Shown here piece after piece: positions 35,278 through 44,642 of a stretch of 64,000 bases of DNA (its first letter is position 1; the number at the start of each line of letters is the position of its first letter). Below the pieces are notes generated by a model. It was given only the letters and a program-made list of their open reading frames with translations, was not told the origin of the DNA and ran no database searches. The position numbers and the translations under genes were made by a program. Origin of the DNA: Novosphingobium jiangmenense (GTDB taxonomy: Bacteria; Pseudomonadota; Alphaproteobacteria; Sphingomonadales; Sphingomonadaceae); assembly GCF_015694345.1 (NCBI RefSeq), contig NZ_JADQDC010000005.1, positions 72,501 to 136,500 of the forward strand, given 5' to 3'.

Positions 35278-36150
35278 TCAGCGCGTCGGAACCGGCACGT
35301 CGCCCGAGTAGTCGTAGAAGCCGCGCCCGCTCTTGCGACCCAGCCAACCGGCCTCGACGTACTTCTGCAGCAGCGGCGCGGGGCGGTACTTCGGGTCGCC
35401 GGTCGAGGCGAGGTAGATCTTCATGATCTCGAGCAGGGTGTCGAGGCCGATGAAGTCCGCCAGTTCCAGCGGCCCCATCGGATGGTTGAGCCCGAGCTTC
35501 ACACCCTTGTCGATATCGACGATCGAACCCGTACCGCTGCCCAGAACGAACGCGGCTTCGTTGATGAACGGCACGAAGATGCGGTTGACGATGAAGCCCG
35601 GCTCGTCCTGCGACAGCACGATTTCCTTGCCGATATTGGCCACGTAATCGCGCACCGCCTCGATCGTCGAGACCGAGGTGGCCAGGCCGGGAATGACCTC
35701 GACCAGCTTCATCAGCGGGACGGGGTTGAAGAAGTGGATGCCGATGAAGCGCTCGGGGTCCGGCGAGGACACGGCCATGCGGGTGATCGGGATCGACGAC
35801 GTGTTTGAGGCCATGATGGCGTGGGGGGCGAGGTGCTTGCCCGCGGATTCGAAGATCTTGTGCTTGATGTCCTCGCGCTCGGTCGCCGCCTCGATCACCA
35901 GATCGGCCTCGGCCAGCGCGGCATGATCGGAGAAGGTGTGCAGGTTGGCAACCGTCGATGCGGCAAGCGCGGCATCGACCTTGCCCTTCTCGACCAGCTT
36001 GGAAAGACCCTTGGCGATCTTGTCCTTCGCCTTTTCGGCCAGTTCGACCGAGACGTCGCCGAGCAGGACCTTCAGGCCCGCCTGCGCCGATACCTGGGCA
36101 ATGCCCGAGCCCATCTGGCCCGCGCCGATCACTGCAACCGTCTTGATCAT
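35278..36150 (-). CDS. 3-hydroxybutyryl-CoA dehydrogenase
   Basis: The 290-residue protein has an N-terminal Rossmann fold (VIGAGQMGSGIAQVSAQAG) and the 3-hydroxyacyl-CoA dehydrogenase catalytic elements: SNTSSIPITRMA with Ser/Asn, GIHFFNPVPLMKLVEVI with the catalytic His, and PGFIVNRI. It oxidises (S)-3-hydroxybutyryl-CoA with NAD, in polyhydroxybutyrate or fatty acid metabolism. Length and motif order match the single-function PaaH/Hbd group. No partner genes are adjacent. Confidence 0.93.
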   Translation of the reverse strand: MIKTVAVIGAGQMGSGIAQVSAQAGLKVLLGDVSVELAEKAKDKIAKGLSKLVEKGKVDAALAASTVANLHTFSDHAALAEADLVIEAATEREDIKHKIFESAGKHLAPHAIMASNTSSIPITRMAVSSPDPERFIGIHFFNPVPLMKLVEVIPGLATSVSTIEAVRDYVANIGKEIVLSQDEPGFIVNRIFVPFINEAAFVLGSGTGSIVDIDKGVKLGLNHPMGPLELADFIGLDTLLEIMKIYLASTGDPKYRPAPLLQKYVEAGWLGRKSGRGFYDYSGDVPVPTR

Positions 36151-36221
36151 GTGGATGTCCCGCTCCGATTAATGTGCGGGAATGGCGGTTAGCGAGCGGG
36201 CGCTCCCAAGTCCACCTGCTC

Positions 36222-36782
36222 CTAGCGCGAGGCGCCGGGAACCCAGAGCGGATCGCTTCCCGCATTCGTCGCCCGGGCGAGCACGAACAGATAGTCCGAA
36301 AGCCGGTTAAGATAGGCCAGCGCCTGCGGGTTCACCGGCTCGGCATCGGCCAGCGCCACCGCGCTGCGCTCGGCCCGGCGCACCGTGGCGCGGGCGACGT
36401 GGATGCGCGCTGCAGCTTCCGAGCCGCCCGGCAGGATGAAGCTGGTAAGCGGCGGCAGGTCTTCGTTCAGCGCATCGATCGCCGTTTCGAGCCACTCGAC
36501 CTGTCTGGCCACAACGCGCAGGACCATCTCGGAAGGCGTGAAGTCCTCGCCCGGCGTGGCAAGATCCGCGCCCAGATCGAACAGGTCGTTCTGGATGCGC
36601 TGCAGGTTGCGCGCCGTGGTTTCCGACGCGGCAACGGCGGCAAGCCCGATCAGGCTGTTGGCCTCGTCCACCTCGCCGATTGCCTGCATGCGGGCATCGT
36701 GCTTGGCGCGGCGCGAGCCGTCGACAAGGCCGGTCGTGCCGTCATCGCCGGTGCGCGTGTAGATCTTGTTGAGCTTGACCAT
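36222..36782 (-). CDS. PduO-type cob(I)alamin adenosyltransferase
   Basis: The 186-residue protein has the family motifs YTRTGDDGTTGLVDG (ATP binding), IGEVDEANSLIG, RATVRRAERSA and LNRLSDYLFVLAR. It transfers the adenosyl group of ATP to cob(I)alamin, making adenosylcobalamin. No cobalamin riboswitch was recognised upstream. The HIG1-type gene begins 18 bases upstream on the same strand. Confidence 0.95.
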   Translation of the reverse strand: MVKLNKIYTRTGDDGTTGLVDGSRRAKHDARMQAIGEVDEANSLIGLAAVAASETTARNLQRIQNDLFDLGADLATPGEDFTPSEMVLRVVARQVEWLETAIDALNEDLPPLTSFILPGGSEAAARIHVARATVRRAERSAVALADAEPVNPQALAYLNRLSDYLFVLARATNAGSDPLWVPGASR

Positions 36783-36800
36783 GCCGGAAGGGGCAGCGCC

Positions 36801-37031
36801 TCAGCGCGAGAAGGCGAGGAGGATCGCCACGGTCAGCACGGCAAGGCCCTGGAACTTGATGCGGTTGAACATCATCTTGTTCTGCAGCAGCTGGTTCGCG
36901 GTCGCCCCCGCAGCCGGATCGCGGTTGAGGTCTTCCTTGGTGCTGTTGAGGAACGCGATGATCCCGCGCACGAGCGAGACGACCGTCAGCGCGGTAAAGA
37001 TGATGATCAGCGGGATCAGGACGTAGTTCAT
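36801..37031 (-). CDS. HIG1-domain twin-helix small membrane protein
   Basis: The 76-residue protein has two membrane helices (VLIPLIIIFTALTVVSLVRG and GLAVLTVAILLAF) joined by a charged loop ending in the HIG1-like NKMMFNRIKFQ. Bacterial HIG1 proteins are linked with cytochrome oxidase or bc1 complexes. The start overlaps the gluQRS stop by 4 bases, so it is coupled to that gene. Confidence 0.75.
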   Translation of the reverse strand: MNYVLIPLIIIFTALTVVSLVRGIIAFLNSTKEDLNRDPAAGATANQLLQNKMMFNRIKFQGLAVLTVAILLAFSR

Positions 37032-37885
37032 GACGCCTGATCTATGGCGTCGGACAGCGAAATACCAGTGTCAAATAGGGTAGCACGCACCTCCGCCGCG
37101 ACCGCGCGTCCGTCCTCCCCCGCCCGCCGCCGGTCCGCCAGCGCGGGAGCGTCACGGCGCTTGGCGAGCTTGCGCCCGTCCGCCTCGACCAGCACCGGAT
37201 GATGATGCCACACCGGCACCGGCAACCCGAGCAGGTGCTGGAGCAAGCGGTGGATGTGGGTAGCGCGGAACAGGTCCACGCCCCGCGTCACGTGGGTCAC
37301 GCCATCGGTCGCATCGTCGAGCGTGGCGGCAAGGTGGTAGCTGGCCGGCGCGTCCTTGCGCCACAGGATCACGTCGCCGAACATCTCCGGCTGCGCAATC
37401 TGCACGCCATGGCGCTCGTCGGTCCATTCGAGCTCGCCCGCCAGCAAGGTCGCCTGCTCCATATCGAGCCGCCACGCGACTTGCGGCCCCGGCGCCGGGC
37501 CACGGCGCAGGCAGGTGCCGGGGTAGAGCGGACCATCTGGACCATGGGCCACGGCAGCAGCCGCAATCTCGGCGCGCGTGCAGGTGCAGGGATAGAGCAG
37601 GCCCATCGCCCGCAGCTCGTTGGCAGCGGTGCGGTAATCTCCAACTCTCGAGGACTGCGGGGCAACTTCCCGGTAACTCAACCGCAACCAGTCGAGGTCA
37701 TCGCGGAACTCTGCGGCAAGTTCGGGGCGCGAGCGGGCACCGTCGATGTCCTCGATGCGCAAAAGGAACTCGCCACCGTCTCGCCCAACGCCATTATGGG
37801 CCCGGTCATGGGCGACGATTGCGGAAAACGCATGCCCGAGATGGAGCGGTCCGTTGGGACTGGGGGCAAAGCGGGTGACTATCAT
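37028..37885 (-). CDS. gluQ: Glutamyl-Q tRNA(Asp) synthetase GluQRS
   Basis: The 285-residue GluRS paralogue lacks the anticodon-binding domain and attaches glutamate to queuosine at position 34 of tRNA(Asp). It shows RFAPSPNGPLHLGHAFSA (HIGH-type signature), the zinc ligands CTCTRAE...Y...TCLRRG, and KLAKRRDAP (KMSKS-type). Between about 37643 and 37690 the coding strand complement carries AACTC-like words spaced 10-11 bases apart in a loop (REVAPQSSRVGDYR). It is followed by a HIG1 gene in the same operon. Confidence 0.93.
   Translation of the reverse strand: MIVTRFAPSPNGPLHLGHAFSAIVAHDRAHNGVGRDGGEFLLRIEDIDGARSRPELAAEFRDDLDWLRLSYREVAPQSSRVGDYRTAANELRAMGLLYPCTCTRAEIAAAAVAHGPDGPLYPGTCLRRGPAPGPQVAWRLDMEQATLLAGELEWTDERHGVQIAQPEMFGDVILWRKDAPASYHLAATLDDATDGVTHVTRGVDLFRATHIHRLLQHLLGLPVPVWHHHPVLVEADGRKLAKRRDAPALADRRRAGEDGRAVAAEVRATLFDTGISLSDAIDQAS
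37643..37690 (+). repeat. Weak phased AACTC-like array inside gluQRS
   Basis: Words at 37643 (AACTC), 37653 (GACTG), 37664 (AACTT), 37675 (AACTC) and 37686 (AACCA) are spaced 10, 11, 11 and 11 bases. Two are exact matches to the word of the stronger array at 51445-51523, the others match 3-4 of 5 bases. It may be a decayed copy or chance. Confidence 0.35.
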
Positions 37886-37963
37886 GCCATGAGCCTAGCG
37901 CGGCAGGGAATGGCCCGGAAGACTGTCAAAAGGTTCGCCAGCGAACAAAGCTGACAAACAAAA

Positions 37964-37987
37964 CGGCTGCCCCGCCGGGGCAGCCGC
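37964..37987 (-). terminator. Rho-independent terminator after the 27-residue peptide gene
   Basis: Perfect 10-base arms CGGCTGCCCC (37964-37973) and GGGGCAGCCG (37977-37986) enclose a 3-base loop. On the minus strand the stem is followed by TTTTGTTTG, so it should terminate the small peptide gene before gluQRS. The plus strand has a shorter CTTTT run, so it may work both ways. Confidence 0.85.
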
Positions 37988-38017
37988 TTTTGTCGTTTAA
38001 CGCGATTCCCTGCCTGC

Positions 38018-38101
38018 TCAGACGAGCGTGGCGGTCCACATCAGGCTGCTGAGGCCAGCAGCGAGGATGATCGGAAGCGCGATAGCCGTGATGGCGCGCA
38101 T
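38018..38101 (-). CDS. 27-residue single-helix membrane peptide
   Basis: This very short gene reads [16 protein letters not shown] then [11 protein letters not shown] and stops. The ATG at 38101 is preceded by an almost perfect Shine-Dalgarno sequence (CAGGAGG, 6 bases away). The product is one hydrophobic helix with a single positive charge at its N-terminus, like known regulatory or stress-related membrane microproteins. A strong terminator lies 31 bases past the stop codon, making a complete one-gene transcription unit. It is divergent from guaA. No family is recognised. Confidence 0.7.
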   Translation of the reverse strand: MRAITAIALPIILAAGLSSLMWTATLV

Positions 38102-38196
38102 GGTGTTCCTCCTGTTGAGATCACCTTGCAGGACATCCTCCCAGGTTCGTGTTCATCCGGCAGGGTGGGCTGGAAGCATCGGAACCGGGGCCGCAA

Positions 38197-38214
38197 ATAC
38201 GCCGATATGCGTAT
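38197..38214. promoter_or_regulatory. Inverted repeat ATACGC-N6-GCGTAT in the guaA upstream region
   Basis: Perfect 6-base arms at 38197-38202 and 38209-38214 lie in the 213-base gap between the divergent peptide gene and guaA. They could be a regulator site. The evidence is symmetry only. Confidence 0.3.
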
Positions 38215-38239
38215 GCTGCAAGTGCGAACAGGGCACACG

Positions 38240-38260
38240 CAGTTGCATGTAACGCAACTG
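38240..38260. promoter_or_regulatory. Inverted repeat CAGTTGC-N7-GCAACTG upstream of guaA
   Basis: Perfect 7-base arms at 38240-38246 and 38254-38260 with spacer ATGTAAC lie 54 bases before the guaA start. The size fits a dimeric operator. The binding protein is unknown. Confidence 0.35.
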
Positions 38261-38314
38261 TCACATTTCGCCGCGCATCTGGACAGAAAAGCCCGCTGCC
38301 ACTATCGGCCAGCC

Positions 38315-39864
<1,550 letters not shown>

Positions 39865-39874
<10 letters not shown>

Positions 39875-40278
39875 GCATCCGCGCAGCCACTGCGGCCGAA
39901 CGTGAAGCCACGGTCACGCTGTGGGAGGCTGCCGGACTGACGAGGCCTTGGAACGATCCGCGCAGCGATTTCGACCTCGCACTGGCAACGCCAACATCGA
40001 CAATCCTGCTGGCCGAAGCCCAAAATCAGCCAATCGGCAGCGTCATGGTCGGCTTCGACGGCCATCGCGGCTGGGTCTATTACCTCGCGACCTCGCCCGA
40101 CCGTCGTGGGCAAGGCATTGGCCGGGCGTTGATGGCCGCAGCCGAGGACTGGCTCAAGGCTCTTGGCAGTCCCAAGATCCAGTTGATGGTACGCGGTGAC
40201 AACGCGTCGGCACGCGGGTTCTACAATGCGCTCGGCTATGAATTGCAGGACGTCGTGACCATAGGAAAGCGGTTCTAA
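39865..40278 (+). CDS. GNAT family N-acetyltransferase (YpeA-like)
   Basis: The 137-residue protein has the GNAT acetyl-CoA loop [20 protein letters not shown] and the downstream [17 protein letters not shown] segment. The pattern and length match YpeA-type acetyltransferases of unknown substrate. The proposed GTG start at 39865 overlaps the end of guaA by 10 bases, so it may be co-transcribed with guaA. Confidence 0.88.
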
Positions 40279-40319
40279 GCGACCTTGACCAAGGTGTTTG
40301 GCCAAGGCATCCTGAGCCC

Positions 40320-40580
40320 ATGACCATCCACGTCAACATCGGCAAGGCAAAGTCCAACCTCTCCAAGCTCATCGCGGCTTCGTTACGCGGCGAAGAGGTT
40401 GTGATCGACCATGACGGCGTGCCGCAGGTCAGGCTGACGCCAGTGGCGAAGCCCGAAGAAATTGACCGGGCAGAGCGCCGCCGCAGGATCGACGAAATAT
40501 TGGCCAGAATCGACGCGCTGCCGATGAACCGGGATGCGCCTGCCGATCTGGAATGGGACGAGAACGGCCTGCCGGTGTGA
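40320..40580 (+). CDS. Phd/YefM-type antitoxin
   Basis: The 86-residue protein has an N-terminal Phd/YefM fold (IHVNIGKAKSNLSKLIAAS, then GEEVVIDHDGVPQVRLTPV) that would bind DNA and repress its own operon. A charged C-terminal arm (ERRRRIDEILARI, then DLEWDENGLPV) would wrap the toxin. Its stop overlaps the toxin start by 4 bases (GTGA), the usual antitoxin-toxin arrangement. The ATG is at 40320. Confidence 0.9.
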   Translation: MTIHVNIGKAKSNLSKLIAASLRGEEVVIDHDGVPQVRLTPVAKPEEIDRAERRRRIDEILARIDALPMNRDAPADLEWDENGLPV

Positions 40581-40969
40581 TCGTCGTAGACACATCCGCG
40601 CTTCTCGCCATCGTTCTGCGCGAGCCGGAACGTGTGACGTTCCTGGAATGCATTACTGCGAGCGATGCCGTCATGAGCGCTGGCACCCTGATCGAAGCAC
40701 TTATGGTCTGCCATGGACGTGGCGGTGCAATCGCTACCAAGGAGGTGCAGACGCTGATCTCGGAACTGGGCATCGAGATCGTTCCGGTAGAGGCCGAGCA
40801 GGCAGCCATCGCTCACAAAGCCTTCCTCACATACGGCAAGGGCAACGGCCACCTGGCCCAGCTGAACTTCGGGGACCTGTTCAGCTACGCTCTGGCCAAG
40901 GCCCGCAACGTGCCGCTGCTGTTCAAGGGCCGGGATTTCGCCGCAACGGACGTGCTCGTCGCCAGCTGA
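40577..40969 (+). CDS. vapC: VapC-type PIN-domain toxin
   Basis: The 130-residue ribonuclease has the PIN acidic residues: Asp5 in IVVDTSALLAIVL, Glu in GTLIEALMV, and Asp in NFGDLFSYALA and FKGRDFAATDV. VapC toxins cut specific RNAs, often tRNA(fMet) or the 23S sarcin loop, when the antitoxin is lost. The GTG start at 40577 is set by the 4-base overlap with the antitoxin stop. The frame extends upstream but that part overlaps the antitoxin. Confidence 0.92.
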   Translation: MIVVDTSALLAIVLREPERVTFLECITASDAVMSAGTLIEALMVCHGRGGAIATKEVQTLISELGIEIVPVEAEQAAIAHKAFLTYGKGNGHLAQLNFGDLFSYALAKARNVPLLFKGRDFAATDVLVAS

Positions 40970-41052
40970 CGAAGCGCGGCGCCCGCCACCCTTCCCCGAA
41001 ACGCAGCATTACCGGCTTACGCATCCTGCGCACCCGCGATAAGGATGGAGCC

Positions 41053-43797
41053 ATGATGCTTCCCCGGATTGCCAACCAGCGCGCCATCATCGACCGTCGC
41101 CAGCTTGCCGATGCCATCGCCGCGGCCTTTGCCGAGAGGGGCGAGAAGTCGCGGCAGGCGGTGGTGGAACTGCTGCGCACGGCGCTGGAGGACGGCCGTG
41201 CCGAAATCGCTCGCAGGCTGGAAGCCAAGCCTTCGTCAGGCACCGAGAGCGCGCAGGCGCAGGCTTTCCTCGTCGATCAGCTGGTCCGCATCATCTACGA
41301 TCACGTCGTCGGGCGCATCTACCGCGCCAGCAACCGCTCGATGGGTGAGCGCATCGCGGTGATCGCAGTGGGCGGCTACGGGCGCGGCGAAATGGCGCCG
41401 CATTCCGATGTCGACATCGCCTTCGTCACCCCGATCAAGCCGACATCGTGGTGCGAGCAGGTCATCGAGGCGCTGCTCTATTTCCTGTGGGACCTCGGCC
41501 TCAAGGTCGGCCATTCCAGCCGCTCGCTCGACGAGGTCGTGCGCATGGCCAAGAGCGACCTGACCATCCGCACCGCGCTGCTCGAAGGACGCTATGTCTG
41601 GGGTGATCGCGACCTGTTCGACAGCGCCTCTGCGCGGTTCTGGGCGGAAGTCGTCAACGGCACCGAGAAGCAGTTCGTCGCCGAGAAGCTGCAGGAGCGC
41701 AACGACCGCCACAAGCGGCTGGGCGACAGCCGCTATGTCGTTGAGCCCAATGTGAAAGAGGGCAAGGGCGGCCTGCGCGACCTGCACACGCTCTACTGGA
41801 TCGGCAAGTACATCCACAAGGTGCGCGATGCCTCGGAACTGGTCGACGTCGGCCTGCTCACGGCAGAGGAGTACCGCGCCTTCCGCCGCGCCGAAAACTT
41901 CTTCTGGGCCGTGCGCTGCCACCTCCACACCATAACGAAGCGCGCCGAAGACCGCCTGACCTTCGACCTCCAGCGCGAAGTCGCCATGCGGATGAACTTC
42001 GCCGACCGCCCGGGCAAGAGCGCGGTCGAGCGGTTCATGCAGTACTTCTTCCTCCAGGCAAAACAGGTCGGCTCGCTGACCGGCGTGTTCCTCGCGCAAC
42101 TTGATGGCCAGTTCGCCAAGGAGAAGCGCGGCTTCCTCGCCGCCTTGCGCAGCCGCCGCCGCAAGAAGGTGGGCCCCTTCGTGATTGAGGCGGGCAAGCT
42201 GGCCGCGCCATCGGACACCACGTTTCAGGAAGACCCGGTTCGCCTGCTCGAACTGTTCTCCTGCGCCGCGGCTGAACAGGTCGAGATCCATCCCGAAACG
42301 ATGCGTATTGCCCGGCGCGATTCCGGCCTGATCGACGCGGCCCTGCGCAAGGACCCGCGCGCCAATGCGCTGTTCATGGAGACGCTGACCAGCCGCAACG
42401 ATCCCGAGACGGTGCTGCGCTGGATGAACGAGGCGGGCGTATTTGGCAGGTTCGTGCCCGATTTCGGTCGCGTCGTCGCGCAGATGCAGTTCGACATGTA
42501 CCATCATTACACGGTGGACGAGCACACGATCCGCGCGATCGGCCTGCTTGCCCGGATCGAGAAGGGCGAGGTCAAGGACGATCACCCGCTGGCCAGCGAA
42601 GTGGTGAGCAAGGTCGCCTCGCGCCGCGCGCTCTATGTCGCGACGCTGCTTCACGATATCGCCAAGGGCCGCAAGGGGGACCATTCGGTGCTCGGCGCGG
42701 AAGTGGCGATGAAGCTGTGCCCGCGGCTTGGCCTGTCGGCTGCCGAGACCGAGGCCGTTGCCTGGCTCGTACGCTGGCACCTGCTGATGAGCGCGACCGC
42801 CTTCAAGCGCGATCTGGCCGACTACAAGACCATCGCCGATTTCGTGAACACCGTGCAGAGCCAGGAACGCCTGCGCCTGCTGCTGATCCTGACCGTGGTC
42901 GACATTCGCGCGGTGGGGCCGGGCGTGTGGAACTCGTGGAAGCGCCAGTTGCTGGGTGACCTGTTCGTCTCGGCCGAGGAAATGCTGCGTCTTGGCCACA
43001 AGACCCACGGCCGCGCCGAACGCATTGCCGCCAAGAAGAAGGCCGTCGCCACGATCCTGCGCGAGCGCGATGCCCTTATCGGCACGGTCGGCAAGCAGCT
43101 GGGCGATGCCTACTGGATCGCCGAGCCCGAGGACATCATCGCCCTCAACCTCCAGCAGATGGACACCGCGCTGGGCGAGCCGCTCTCGGTCGAAGCGCAC
43201 TGGTATCCTGCGCGCGGGGCGACGCTGGTCACCGTGCTGGCGGCGGACCATCCCGGCCTGTTCTATCGCATCGCCGGGGGCATCCACCTTGCCGGCGGCA
43301 ACATCATCGACGCGCGCATCCACACCACGCGCAACGGCACGGCGGTCGACAACTTCCTCGTGCAGGACCCGCTGGGGCGCCCGCTCAACGAAGCGAGCCA
43401 GATCGCACGGCTCAAGAACGCGATTGCCGATGCCTTGGCCAACCGCGTCAAGCTGGTGCCGCAGCTGGCCGCACGCCCGCTCGCACGCCCGCGCGCCGAT
43501 GCCTTCGACGTGCGCCCGATCGTGATCTTCGACAACAAGGCCTCTAATCGCTTCACCGTGATCGAGGTCGGCGCGCGCGATCGCCCTGCGCTGCTCAACC
43601 AGCTCGCCCGCGCGCTGTTCGAGGCGCGGCTCGTCGTCCACTCCGCGCACATCGCCACCTATGGCGAGCGCGCTGTCGATACGTTCTACGTCACCGACGT
43701 GCTGGGCGAGAAGATCGACAGCGAGAGCCGGATGAACGCGGTGGAGAAGAAGTTGCTCGAAGCGGCGGAGGATCGGAAGGTAAAGGCTGCGGCCTGA
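41053..43797 (+). CDS. glnD: [Protein-PII] uridylyltransferase/uridylyl-removing enzyme GlnD
   Basis: The 914-residue enzyme senses glutamine and adds or removes UMP on PII proteins. It has the nucleotidyltransferase motif GGYGRGEMAPHSDVDIAF, the HD domain (TLLHDIAKGRKGDHS), and two C-terminal ACT domains (RGATLVTVLAADHPGLFYR and FTVIEVGARDRPALLNQLAR). ATG 41053 or 41056 is the start; AAGGA and GGAG precede them. Its likely target encoded in this window is GlnK at 55213. Length is normal for alphaproteobacteria. Confidence 0.97.
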   Translation: MMLPRIANQRAIIDRRQLADAIAAAFAERGEKSRQAVVELLRTALEDGRAEIARRLEAKPSSGTESAQAQAFLVDQLVRIIYDHVVGRIYRASNRSMGERIAVIAVGGYGRGEMAPHSDVDIAFVTPIKPTSWCEQVIEALLYFLWDLGLKVGHSSRSLDEVVRMAKSDLTIRTALLEGRYVWGDRDLFDSASARFWAEVVNGTEKQFVAEKLQERNDRHKRLGDSRYVVEPNVKEGKGGLRDLHTLYWIGKYIHKVRDASELVDVGLLTAEEYRAFRRAENFFWAVRCHLHTITKRAEDRLTFDLQREVAMRMNFADRPGKSAVERFMQYFFLQAKQVGSLTGVFLAQLDGQFAKEKRGFLAALRSRRRKKVGPFVIEAGKLAAPSDTTFQEDPVRLLELFSCAAAEQVEIHPETMRIARRDSGLIDAALRKDPRANALFMETLTSRNDPETVLRWMNEAGVFGRFVPDFGRVVAQMQFDMYHHYTVDEHTIRAIGLLARIEKGEVKDDHPLASEVVSKVASRRALYVATLLHDIAKGRKGDHSVLGAEVAMKLCPRLGLSAAETEAVAWLVRWHLLMSATAFKRDLADYKTIADFVNTVQSQERLRLLLILTVVDIRAVGPGVWNSWKRQLLGDLFVSAEEMLRLGHKTHGRAERIAAKKKAVATILRERDALIGTVGKQLGDAYWIAEPEDIIALNLQQMDTALGEPLSVEAHWYPARGATLVTVLAADHPGLFYRIAGGIHLAGGNIIDARIHTTRNGTAVDNFLVQDPLGRPLNEASQIARLKNAIADALANRVKLVPQLAARPLARPRADAFDVRPIVIFDNKASNRFTVIEVGARDRPALLNQLARALFEARLVVHSAHIATYGERAVDTFYVTDVLGEKIDSESRMNAVEKKLLEAAEDRKVKAAA

Positions 43798-43856
43798 GCT
43801 GCTGGTGCGGCAAGGTCCCCTCGCAATCCGCCCGCGCCGTGCCTATCTCTGTTGCG

Positions 43857-44417
43857 ATGAGTGAAGCCGAATATCTCTCCGGTCGCCTGCTGCTCGCCAT
43901 GCCGGGCATGGGTGATGCGCGATTCGATCACGCCGTCGTGGCGATGTGCGTACATGATGAACACGGCGCGCTCGGCATCGGCATCGGCCATGTCCGCGAT
44001 GGCATCACGCTGCATGGGCTGCTCGAGGACATCGGCATCGATCCCGGCGTCGCCCCGGACGTGCCCATTCTGAACGGCGGCCCGGTGGAAACCGCGCGCG
44101 GTTTCGTGCTCCATTCCAACGATTGGGCGGGCGAAGGCAGCGTCACGGTCAACCCGCTGTGCGAACTGTCCGCCTCGATGGACGTGCTGCGCGCCATTGC
44201 CGAAGGACGCGGCCCGAGCCGCTATCTCGTCGCCTTGGGCTATGCAGGATGGGGCGCAGGCCAGCTCGAGGGCGAGATGCGCCGCCATGGCTGGTATGCC
44301 GCGCAAGGGCGGCCCGAGATCCTGTTCGAGACGCCGACCGGGCGGCGCTGGCAGCAGGCGTGGAAGCGCGAGGGCATCGACCCCTCGCACCTCGTGGCGC
44401 AGACAGGCAGCGCCTGA
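43857..44417 (+). CDS. YqgE/AlgH family protein
   Basis: The 186-residue protein has the YqgE signatures SGRLLLAMPGMGDARFDHA, NGGPVETARGFVLHS and YLVALGYAGWGAGQLEGE. The family is widespread and small, of unknown biochemical function. ATG 43857 is preferred; an in-frame GTG at 43839 would add 6 residues. It ends 225 bases before metA, whose riboswitch lies in that gap. Confidence 0.93.
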   Translation: MSEAEYLSGRLLLAMPGMGDARFDHAVVAMCVHDEHGALGIGIGHVRDGITLHGLLEDIGIDPGVAPDVPILNGGPVETARGFVLHSNDWAGEGSVTVNPLCELSASMDVLRAIAEGRGPSRYLVALGYAGWGAGQLEGEMRRHGWYAAQGRPEILFETPTGRRWQQAWKREGIDPSHLVAQTGSA

Positions 44418-44477
44418 AGCTCATGCACGGCCCCTTGGGCATGCTTGCAAGCTTCAGGTTTTCGCCCTATCTCACGC

Positions 44478-44568
44478 CTCACATCGAGAGTTGGAGTGAC
44501 GCTCCAACGCCAACCTGCCGATCCGGGCAAGGTGGTACCTGATCTGCCAAGGCGGAAAGGGGATGTGG
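44478..44568 (+). promoter_or_regulatory. SAM riboswitch aptamer (SAM-I/IV-like, short P2) upstream of metA
   Basis: A four-helix junction can be drawn: P1 CACATC (44480-44485) with GATGTG (44562-44567); P2 TTGGAG with CTCCAA (44491-44496 and 44502-44507); P3 in ACCTGCC...GGCAAGGT (44513-44519 and 44526-44533) with one bulged A; and P4 in TCTGCC...GGCGGA (44543-44556). The strands CAACC and AAGGTGGTAC match the conserved S-box core that binds SAM. P2 is a simple 6-bp hairpin without room for the kink-turn of SAM-I. Located directly upstream of metA, as expected for methionine control. Confidence 0.75.
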
Positions 44569-44607
44569 CCGATCCGGCAACCAAACGGACACGGACACCG
44601 TGAAAGC

Positions 44608-44635
44608 GTCTTCTCCCTCAGATATTGAGGAAGAC
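44608..44635 (+). promoter_or_regulatory. Hairpin hiding the metA Shine-Dalgarno sequence
   Basis: GTCTT (44608-44612) pairs with AAGAC (44631-44635), and CCTCA (44616-44620) with TGAGG (44626-44630), with a 3-base bulge and a 5-base loop. The 3' arm contains GAGGAAG, the ribosome binding site of the GTG at 44643. It could be the translational expression platform of the riboswitch. Confidence 0.6.
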
Positions 44636-44642
44636 ACGACCA

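Noticed and set aside
36151..36221. Cobalamin riboswitch for the adenosyltransferase
   Set aside because: This gap is downstream of the adenosyltransferase (which is read on the minus strand), and the true upstream gap is only 18 bases, too short for an aptamer.
41236..43650. 804-codon open frame on the minus strand opposite glnD
   Set aside because: GlnD is unmistakable on the plus strand. The antisense frame is a high-GC shadow without recognisable motifs.
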